DNA of 64,000 bases from Flabesymbios commensalis. Its lineage: Eukaryota > Annelida > Polychaeta > Terebellida > Flabelligeridae. Made by a program: the position numbers and the translations under genes. Of the stretch, positions 24,801 to 32,522 are shown piece by piece. The stretch is from assembly GCA_964017125.1 (NCBI GenBank), contig OZ024914.1, positions 27,385,073-27,449,072 on the forward strand. The letters are read 5' to 3'. Each line of letters starts with the position of its first letter. Position 1 is the first letter of the stretch. The notes under the pieces are model-generated. The model did no database searches. It saw only the letters and a list, made by a program, of their open reading frames with translations, and was not told the DNA's origin.

Positions 24801-27800
24801 GATGCTCAAGCACCTAGAGATACAAATTCAGTGCAACAGGATACTTTTTTGAGCGCAAAGAAGTTTTTGCACTAGCCGGGGAAAACCCAGCAATTACCCA
24901 GCAATTCCCTGTATAACTAGCTTGCAAAAAATACATTTTCCATCTTTTTAGAAATGGGACAAATGGAGGTTTTGTTTAATACTTTCAAGTTTTAACGTAC
25001 AATAAAAATTATTTGACTTGACTTACCAGCAGCTGGTGCTGAAGGAGTTTGTACAGGAGCAACGGTAGGTACTGCAGCTGGAGCTTGTGGGGGCCTGAAA
25101 ACCAAAACAATTAGTATCATCATTGATACAAAAACCACCATAAACAATCACTTATGTCAGCTAACTTTGAAACAATAATCACAAAAAGAATGTACGGGTA
25201 TCTCATTTTGAAAGCCGTGTTTTAGTTGGCGATCCGTCAACCAGTCATTTGAAATGGGCAGCGTTGGTGTTGACAGGACGGGCACTCATCTAATAGTAAA
25301 ATGATTGTCAGAAATTGCACTCAGACATGTGATCTATTACATGCAATCTATTACTATCACTATTTGTTTGAAATCCTCTATAACAGCTCTAGTTCTATTA
25401 CTATTACAATAATTCCCATTAACAGTATTAATAGACTGAGAAAAATCCCACACTTTACTATGGGCGCAATGGCAGTTTAAAATTCTGTTTCAGCCACACT
25501 GGGGCTAGTATAGCAGATGTCAACCAGTCAGCTGTCAGTGTTGTATGTTGTTACTATTTTAGTCTATTTTGTTGCTTAGATTGCTTAGTGCTAGTAGTAC
25601 CAGCCTGTATCCATTTTTTATTCAGTTTTCAATAGTTTGCTACATGTAATGACCATTGTTGTACTATTCATGTACTTCTGTTTCTGATTACCTAACCGAC
25701 TTTATTTTAACAGTCCCCCCCCCCCCCACAGACTATTTTTTTTAGGGGAATTTAAAAAAATATGTATTGTCCCCCCCCTCCCTCAATTTGTTTATCAGCA
25801 TGTATTTTTGTGTGAACAGATCTTTTAGGAAAAATTGGCAGTTTAGAAGTGAAATTACAAAAATAGTTCCTTTGACTGTTCCTTCACCTATATTGGGTCA
25901 AGTAACCAACCCTTTCCCCCAGACAAAATCACCCACCCACCCTGTTTGGGAAGGGAGTGGAATCAGAAACAGAAGGTTTGTTTCGGTCTAATGTCGCCCA
26001 TCAGTGAAAATGTGTTAGATATTGAATAAAATCAGTATTCAGTTTGTCAGCCAGTTTTTTTTTTGTTTGAAAATATTAAACACTGTAAACCACCAAAATT
26101 TTATCTCTAAATTATCACCCAAAATGCAGTCTTTTTGTTTTCGCAGGTCGCGATGCCTGTGGCTCACGCCCTGATGGCTTGGATAGTACATAAAGTAGAT
26201 ATGACGTGCAGTTTTTTGTCTTAGCTAAATCTCTGCTGGGAAGACCAGATATAATTAGAAGGTAATGTAGCGTTAGTAGTAATTTTGATGACATAATATA
26301 ACAATCTGTATTTTCTTTCCTTTTGATTAGGCAGGAAGCATCTGTAGACCATGTTGGCAAATCAGTGTAGCCTATAGTACTCACACATGTGAACCCTGTT
26401 GTCCGCCTTTCTTCTTTTTCTTTGGTATTGCAATTTCTTCATCCACAGGTTTTTTCCTTTTCGGGCGTTCAACAAATGTCCCCTTCATTTTAGAAATAAC
26501 ATCCGAGTCCTTTTTTGCATACTGTATCCTCTAGAAAAAAACAAGTAAATTAATAGCCAAGAACATAAATTTTGCCAAATCAGTGTCATGGCTAATTGAT
26601 CAGTAACAGATTATAACAATATAAATGGTTTTGATGATGGTTCGTAGGTCAACACTAAATTATGTCCCCCAGAAAATTAACCCTCATCATGCCAAGTTAA
26701 TTTATTTAGCTTTTCAGCCACTTGAAGCTGTGTCTCTCTATCGCGACTCATAAATTCCAAGTGGCTGAAAATTACTCATATTTGTTTAATTTGATCACAA
26801 ATATTGGAAAATACTGATGCTTAGACACACATTTCATTCTCAATAACAGTGATTTGGTCGACTAATAAAACAGACTAAAAATGACGATACTCGTTAACAG
26901 CAAGATAAGGGTTAATGGCTCTGCAAAATAAAAAAAACGAGAACTTTTTTGTTGCTATTTAGAGAACAAAATATAACTGGTATGGCGGACTGTGTGAAAG
27001 CAGACAGCTGTTATATGCATGTATTACCATTGGTTTATCATAAAATGGGAACCCCTGCATGGAGCGTGAAGCACTGGTTGCACTGTTAATATCTTTGAAG
27101 ATCACAAAAGCCTGTCCACGCATCTTCAATATCTTCAGAGCAACAATGTCCAAAATTTGTCCAAATTGAGAGAAAATGGCATAAAGAGATTTCTTAAGCT
27201 CTGAAACAAACAAAAATACAGCAGTTTTTTGTCGAATGAGCGAGTGACATAATCAGCTAGTTGTTCACACCAGTGCCGCTAACGTGGACATGCGGGTCAT
27301 GCACGTGTCCTGCGTGTGGCTACGATAGGCTATACCACACACACCATCTACACATGATATAACATAACAGTGTGTCACTTATCAGTGTGATAGATTAACT
27401 TAATCTTTTAAAAACATATTTCGTTTTTTATAACCTGGTTTAAACATGTTTAAAATAGAACACAATATCTAGTGAATTCAAAATTATTTCTCTAGGTGTT
27501 TTATGAAATCATTCTTATCAAAGAAAAAATATTGCATTATACACAGGGATACACACTTAGTAAGACACAGGGAGAGATACATAGTAAATAAATATAGGAA
27601 TAATCTGATTATAAAAAATAAGTACCAAATAATATTTAAGTATAATATAAGTATCTAAGAGAAATGACACATGAGATTTTAAAATGCAATACAGCAAACG
27701 GCTCAAAAGAGATCATGTCCAGAAATGTTATGGACTGCCATCTTGGAAAACACTTTTATGAGGATTTGCCCACAATTGAAGTCTATCCTTTTAAATTGCC

Positions 27801-28074
27801 TCAAAATCTAAGGTAAAAAATTAGGTCAAAAGTCATAACCCCAAAATGCACATCTTCATGCTCTAAGGGATGTGTGTATGCAAATTTTATGAAAATAATC
27901 CAGCAAACGCTTTCCAAAATATCAACCGAGAACTGAGCTTATAATTTACTTATCAATTGAAGTCAACAATGGCCTCAAAATCAATAAAAATATTAGATAA
28001 AATCACGAACCATCCTTCTTTATCTTTTCGTTGAGATTGTTGATGTAGATGGTATGGTTTGGTCTGATATCCAT
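21658..28074 (-). CDS. SNF (SNRPA/SNRPB2 family): U1A/U2B''/SNF-type spliceosomal RNA-binding protein, six exons, 246 aa
   Basis: Coding exons read on the minus strand: 28074-28011, 27200-27028, 26530-26385, 25094-25027, 24108-23979 and 21817-21658. They join in frame (64+173+146+68+130+160 nt), and every intron begins GT and ends AG. RRM1 (about residues 6-85) shows RNP2 IYINNL (9-14) and RNP1 RGQAFVIF (49-56), with the RNA-stacking Tyr10 and Phe53. A Lys-rich stretch (102-120) and a Pro/Ala linker (128-171) follow. RRM2 (172-246) shows ILFLTNL, the [16 protein letters not shown] block and an AMKISFAKK end. The family binds stem-loops of U1 and/or U2 snRNA in the nucleus. DIVALK before RNP1 is as in Drosophila SNF and vertebrate U2B'', not U1A. 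At 246 aa it is between SNF (216) and U1A (282). It is probably the single ancestral-type gene doing both jobs, but a paralogue elsewhere cannot be excluded. Confidence 0.95.
22172..22240. repeat. Hairpin in SNF intron 5 with AACCCTTA edge
   Basis: AGTCGCCCATAGC (22189-22201) pairs with GCTGTGGGCGACT (22214-22226), one mismatch, with a 12-base loop. The preceding TTAACCCTTACACTGCT is the edge word of a dispersed repeat also seen near 61250 and 62050. Confidence 0.6.
22250..22380 (+). repeat. Copy of the AAACGTGCCA/ATGCTGCAAAT dispersed repeat in SNF intron 5
   Basis: It shares GTGTCTTTC, TTTGAAACGTGCCAAATATT, TTGGGAAACCA and CATGCTGCAAAT with 30020-30140, 61090-61262 and (inverted) 62046-62153. 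This is the most diverged of the four copies. Confidence 0.6.
22415..23900. repeat. Complex of diverged repeats filling SNF intron 5
   Basis: A unit with TTTTGTTCAATAGTAATGGTCTAG starts near 22708, 22853, 22988 and 23485. A second unit (ATATGGTATAAATTTTGGAG then GTGTTAATGAGAAAATTTGT) occurs near 23140, 23360 and 23640. The block ends with a GACGGACCGACGGGCATGG tail. A related inverted piece lies at 45195-45430. It is non-coding and typical of an old composite mobile element. Confidence 0.6.
23979..24108 (-). CDS. SNF: SNF exon 5 (linker end and start of RRM2, residues 151-194)
   Basis: The acceptor is CTTTTAG and the donor GTGAGA. It encodes the end of the Ala/Pro linker and then [20 protein letters not shown], almost invariant among SNF, U1A and U2B''. 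Confidence 0.95.
24180..24500. repeat. Diverged repeat in SNF intron 4 related to 22415-22600
   Basis: GCCCGTCGCCGCTATTGAA, CCGAGAATTGGTTATTAGACA and TTTAAAGTTATCG echo words at 22420-22600. Part of the unit is repeated again at 24400-24490. Confidence 0.5.
25027..25094 (-). CDS. SNF: SNF exon 4 (Pro/Ala linker, residues 128-151)
   Basis: A 68-nt exon with acceptor TTTTCAG and donor GTAAGT. It encodes an Ala/Pro/Val/Thr-rich linker. The exact residues are not conserved in the family, but the splice sites and phases (2 in, 1 out) keep the frame. Confidence 0.9.
26385..26530 (-). CDS. SNF: SNF exon 3 (end of RRM1 and basic region, residues 80-128)
   Basis: The acceptor is TTCTAG before AGGATACAG. 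The exon encodes RIQYAK, then [16 protein letters not shown], as in the family, then a Lys-rich tract with KKKKK (116-120) that could act as a nuclear localisation signal. The donor GTGAGT follows ACATGT. Confidence 0.93.
27028..27200 (-). CDS. SNF: SNF exon 2 (RRM1 core, residues 22-79)
   Basis: The acceptor is GTTTCAG before AGCTTAAG. The exon encodes [14 protein letters not shown]1 RGQAFVIF and [11 protein letters not shown]. The donor is GTAATA after ATG. Reading on past the donor gives a non-homologous tail, confirming the exon end. Confidence 0.95.
27700..27975. repeat. Repeat-like unit in SNF intron 1
   Basis: CAGCAAACGGCTCAAAAGAGA (27702) and CAGCAAACGCTTTCCAAAATA (27901) start two similar blocks. 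The style matches common dispersed invertebrate repeats. It is non-coding. Confidence 0.35.
28011..28074 (-). CDS. SNF: SNF exon 1 (start codon, residues 1-21)
   Basis: It starts at ATG 28074-28072 in the context CTTATCATGG and encodes [14 protein letters not shown] followed by NEKIKKD, the conserved family N-terminus. The donor is GTTCGT, a weak site. The reading frame and family alignment (KKD|E|LKK) fix it. Just upstream, TTTACTACAG ending at 28083 could be the acceptor of a 5' UTR intron. Confidence 0.93.
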
Positions 28075-28584
28075 GATAAGAGCTGTAGTAAAGTGTCAAG
28101 GATAAACTTGGTTGTCACAGAGAAAGTGCATTTATATCCATATCTATGTCATGAAATCGGTCAGTTCTAAGAAGCATATTGCCCAAAAAACCGTACCTTA
28201 ATGTATGTAGCAGAAAAATAGAAAATAAATATGAATTAAAACAAAAATGGGACATAACATTGGCCGGCAGATCATCACTGGCGGTACACGTGCATAGCAA
28301 ATTAACAAACAATGTATTTAAACAAACAACAAAGGTTGACAGAAATTGCCTACTGGGTTTTACTCACATCGGCAGGCCAACAATGATGGGCAGTAAACAC
28401 ATGTCACTAAGCCTACGGCAGAGAACAAAGTACAATATAAAATACAAAACACTGATCAGTCCTTATGCCTGCTTTGAAATTATTAGTTTTAAGAAAACTT
28501 ATAAAAGAAGCATGACCCATATAATTCAAAATGTATTTATAAAACAAGCAAGATATGGGTGATATTGGCCAGACTGGTCACTCA
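28075..28584. other. Upstream flank of SNF, nothing recognised
   Basis: A 127-codon plus-strand open frame (28179-28562) has no domain signature and AT-biased composition. The 5' UTR and promoter of SNF should lie here or further up, but I see no decisive element. Confidence 0.35.
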
Positions 28585-29429
28585 CCAGGCCTAAGAAAAA
28601 TAATTGTTGGTTTCCGATTGGTTGTAAAAATAGAACAGGGTAGGTACCAATTTTATTTTATTTTTTTTCCTTATTTAATTTTTTTCTAAAATTTATTCAG
28701 GGTAGGTAGGAAAATTATTTTATTTTTTTACATTACATTTACTTCAATTTCCTTGCGAACATTGATACGGTTCAAGAGTTAAAACAAAAGGTTAAAACCC
28801 CGAATTGAAATAAGAGGTTTAAATAGCTGACATTGTTATGGGCAGACCCATGCAGCATCAGTCTGCATGGATTGCCCAGTCACAGTTAATTTTGTGGAAC
28901 CTTGTGATTTTGCGTAGTCAATAACATCAGTCTTCCCGGAAAAAAACATATAGGCCCTAAATTATTTGACAACAACTTCTGACTACGATTATATGAGCAA
29001 CAATCAAAGTAGGCCTACTTCAAAGAGTGTAGCATAGGCCTCCTACTGTCACGAGTGTACCGCTATGTTATAAATTCTGGCTTACACATGTTGATGTTAC
29101 AGTGTACACACAACTCTGATCAGCACATGCCTGCTTGTCTGCCAAAGTCTGGCGTGTCACCCAGTGACTAAAACACAAAATTTTCCGATATATAGCCTAG
29201 ATGCTGCTGGATTTTTTCGGACCTTGGGATGTCGATATTTCATACTCAACACCACTTTGAAAAACGCTGAGTCCTGTGGCAAACAAGTCGTTTTTATTTG
29301 ATTTGAATAATGAAATAGTTGCTGATGTAAAGAAGATTTTAGTATGATATTTTTTCAGTTTAAAAATTAAAAAGTTTCACATGGCTATTACTTAGTTCAT
29401 CCATAGTGGCTGCCGCTAATAATTAGCAT

Positions 29430-29820
29430 TTGAGACATCGTCATGCAGTGAGCACTGGTGAGGGGGCCGCAAGGATCAGCCGTCCTTGCGCGTCGGAAGT
29501 GAGCTGTTTCGTATTATCATTTTGTAAACAAACACGAGATACATTCGATCCTTGGGGGGAGATAGGCCTAGTGACAGATCGATGGCGAAAGGCCCTTACA
29601 GCCTTATGCGAGCTATCCCAAACAAACAAATAACACATGACGATCGCCGAGTTTGCCGCTGCCGATAAACGGACTCGTTTTCTTGTAAGGAGATTGCAAA
29701 TACTTTTGCTGAAGCCTAACCGTTTAACGACGGACGTAACAATCGGCAAGGGTCGGTCAGCAATCGGAAACCAACAATTATTTTTTTTAAGCCACAACAG
29801 GGCTGACTTGCCCTCAACTT
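29430..29820. promoter_or_regulatory. CpG-richer patch, possible distal promoter/first exon of SNF
   Basis: Compared with its AT-rich surroundings, this segment has clustered CG dinucleotides (GCGCGTCGGAAG, GACGATCGCCGAG, GACGGACGTAAC). It lies 1.4-1.7 kb upstream of the SNF start codon, and a UTR acceptor-like site exists at 28083. A 118-codon minus frame here has no recognised domain. The link to SNF is inference. Confidence 0.25.
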
Positions 29821-30019
29821 AAACCAGCTCTTACATATTCCAGCTGGCCAATGGGGGCGCTAGTTTCTACCCCTGCGTCTTCACTACCAATTATTTACCG
29901 CAAATGTGAAAATTTTTGCTTGTTAGGGAAGAAAAATATGTTTATATTTGAGCGGTTGAGGGGAATTGGCCGCGGGCGGATCAGGTGTTATAGGGTTAAA
30001 GATAGCTAACTGATTGATT

Positions 30020-30140
30020 TTGTAATATAATGGCTTTTAATATCAGTTGTTCATCAGATGTTTTTTTGAAGAAAAAACGTGCCAGATATTACTTAGTGGG
30101 AAACCACACATGCTGCAAATTTTATGCAGCAGTAGGGTTA
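30020..30140 (+). repeat. Copy of the CAGTTGTTCATCAGATG dispersed repeat
   Basis: It closely matches 61150-61262 over GGCTTTTAATATCAGTTG, AAAAAACGTGCCAGATATTA, ACACATGCTGCAAATTTTAT and GCAGCAGTAGGGTTAAG. Confidence 0.7.
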
Positions 30141-30420
30141 AGGGATGAATTACTGGCTGTAGTCAAAGTAACTAAAAAAACGTTACGAAAAGGAGAGGGG
30201 GGGTCAAAAAGCATAGAAAAAACAAAAAATAGTTACGCAATGTACAAATGAAACATGCATGGAAGTGAATTTGGCGCCAAATAAAATAAAAAATAATTCT
30301 CACCTACCGATTGTTTGGCGTGACAAAAAATAAAATAAAAAATAAAATAAATTGCTCACCTACCCACTGGTTAAAATGACAACAAATCGGAAACAAACAT
30401 ATTTTTTTTGGCCCTATTTC

Positions 30421-30700
30421 TATAGCCCCTGGTGGGGCTAGTCCGGTGGATTCTCATCTTTATAGCCATGAAACTTCCATTTTTACCCTCGGTGCGCCCC
30501 ATGAGGAAGTGCAGGGCAGGCAAACAAAACCTTACCCAGGTTTTACCTGGGCAAACTAATGCAGCCTTCCCTGGGTATCTCAATTCTTTGAGGTTTCCAC
30601 ATTGTTCTGTCCAAACGGTCTTAATGATGTCCTCCAGAACTTCCTCATACTCATAGGGCAGTGGACACGGTCTATTTTCATTTTTCGCATTTTTTTACAA
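30421..30700 (-). pseudogene. Unrecognised coding-like fragment, about 90 codons
   Basis: On the minus strand one frame stays open from about 30700 to 30421 and reads like real protein. It has LPYEYEEVLEDIIKTVWTEQ, then CGNLKELRYPGKAALVCPG, then a Lys/Arg-rich end. A GTAAAA donor-like site follows GTTTGCCCAG, so it may be an exon or a decayed gene piece. I cannot name a family. It has no start codon at a sensible place and lies beside a 51-bp palindrome. Confidence 0.3.
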
Positions 30701-30752
30701 AAATTAAAAAATGGCACCTGCGTAGAAAAAATTATCAAAATGGGGCAACGGC

Positions 30753-30803
30753 ATGCTTGTTCCACTTACCTCTTCAACTTGAAGAGGTAAGTGGAACAAG
30801 CAT
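30753..30803. repeat. 51-bp perfect palindrome
   Basis: A 25-bp arm beginning ATGCTTGTTCC (30753-30777), one central base (30778), and the exact inverse arm (30779-30803) ending GGAACAAGCAT. Each strand contains GAGGTAAGT, a consensus splice donor. Confidence 0.9.
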
Positions 30804-31184
30804 TAAGTCTGTAATTGTGTGTTTGTTGCAACAATTACGGAATTAAAGGCGAGAGGTAGCACCATTATTCGTAATTGCTAGAAATCTAATAATGGGAACC
30901 CCTGGAAAGGTGATAAAAGTGCCATTCAAAACAAATACCTATTTTAATTCTACAATGATGGCTTCATTTATACCTGTAGTGTAATAGTGAGCAAAAAGAA
31001 CGAACAGAGAAAAATATAATATGTTTTTTATTGCAGTGGATCACAAATTTTAGGTTAACGCCATCTTACGGTTCAGATATCATATAGCCTATGTACACCT
31101 CGTAACACATGTAACACGTTGTGGAGCCTGGCGTTTGCGATTCATCATATATTACAACTTATTAGTTCAAGTTCTATGTCACCT

Positions 31185-31850
31185 TTAAAAAAACGGAGTG
31201 TCTTATGCGTACGTGACCGTACGAGATGTATGTTTTGCTATTGATACGGGATCGCGTACACGCCTGTATTGCTAATTGTACGGATTAACGTACACTTTAC
31301 CTGTACTGCTAATTATACGTCATACCGTACACACCACCTGTATTGCTAATCAAACGGCATACCGTACACACCACCTGTATTGCTAATCGTACGTGTAACG
31401 TACACAAATCCTGTTTCGCTAATCGTAAGGTTAAACATGTAGGCCTATAACCTGTATGCGACTGTATGTAGCTAATAATACTTAGGCCCTAGGTATTATT
31501 TCTCATACGGAATTTAATATAAATCAAACAATATCTAATAGGCCTAACTGAAGTAGAGTAATCTATAAAGCTAATCATACGGAATTTAAACAGATTAATT
31601 AAGTACTTTACTTAGGCCTAGGAGTTAGGTCTATTATTTTTTAGGTAAAATAAGTAGACTATATTAGTACGTTCACGTACGTTTAGCGATACAGACAGTA
31701 TGTAGGCCTACGGGGGAACGTACGCATAGCAAAATGAACTAGCGATACGGTCACGTATGATTAGCAATACAACGAGTTTGTACGGGAACACGTAGACCAT
31801 ACGAATAGCAAATTCGGGAAGTGATACGGGCACGTACGGTTAGTAGGTAT
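31185..31850. mobile_element. CGTACG-rich inverted-repeat element, shorter copy
   Basis: The left half has about five tandem units of CCTGTATTGCTAATCGTACG type (31250-31440). The right half has the inverse type, ACGTACGTTTAGCGATACAG and GGTCACGTATGATTAGCAAT (31670-31845). It aligns in order with 53672-54900. The outer terminal segments present in the longer copy are missing here. There is no open frame with a transposase signature. Confidence 0.75.
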
Positions 31851-32522
31851 GTTACAAAGTCCGATATTTACGACGTCATATTCTCCCCATTTTCCTGTCA
31901 CGCGATTTTCGCCGTTTTTGCGAGGCAACCCATTCTTTTCAGCTTATTTGACAAACTTATCAATGTCCGATTCCTTAGAAAATTACACACGGCTTGCCAT
32001 ACGATTACGTCATGCTAGCCTCGCTTTGATATTTCTTTTCAATTCTATATCGACTGAGCTATGAATGTATCAACTTTATAGTCGTCTTTGTTTTGAGAAC
32101 TCACCTGCTTTCTTGATTGTTCTAATTTTATTTTTTATATAAGATAAAAGATTATTCTTTTCTGCACTTAACTAAAAAAAAATTAGCAGCTAGGTAGACT
32201 GCGCTGGGTTTTTACAAGCCATTCTGCAACTCCACTATTCTTGCTGTTTCAAATGCGCCGGTCATGCGGTTAGCGTATCGACGCAGTGAAATTGTGACGT
32301 TAAAAGTTGGCGCTTCCTTATATTATCGCTCAGCTTGTTGAACATATTGTTACTGTTTGCATACTGTTCACCGCGCTACCGCTAACACATTGTTTCCGAG
32401 GTTCTGTGTATGTACTGGGCCTACGCTGCCTATCGCTTAGCCTTAAGTTAATTTGAAGTAGACTATTGATTTGGTAATTGAAAATAGTAAAACTAAAGTT
32501 AGGTTTAGTAGTATCTAAAATC
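31851..32522. other. 5' flank of the large open frame
   Basis: No terminal inverted repeat matching the 3' flank of the open frame could be found by eye. No TATA box was convincingly placed. This stretch would hold the promoter if the 961-codon frame is expressed. Confidence 0.35.

Larger units (their letters stand above)
28585..30415. mobile_element. Inverted-repeat pair enclosing 1.5 kb
   Basis: At 28597-28740, TTGTTGGTTTCCGATTGGTT leads into GGGTAGGTA and a TTTTATTTTATTTTT run. The reverse complement of 30280-30415 reads GTTTGTTTCCGATTTGTTG, GTGGGTAGGTGAG and the same T-rich run twice. A further inverted copy of the GGTTTCCGATTG word is at 29763-29783. This is probably a DNA-transposon-derived element; its ends and target duplication are not resolved. 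Confidence 0.5.

Noticed and set aside
29441-29797. 118-codon minus-strand frame as a gene
   Set aside because: No recognised domain. The CpG-richer composition lengthens open frames by chance. Kept only as a possible promoter region.
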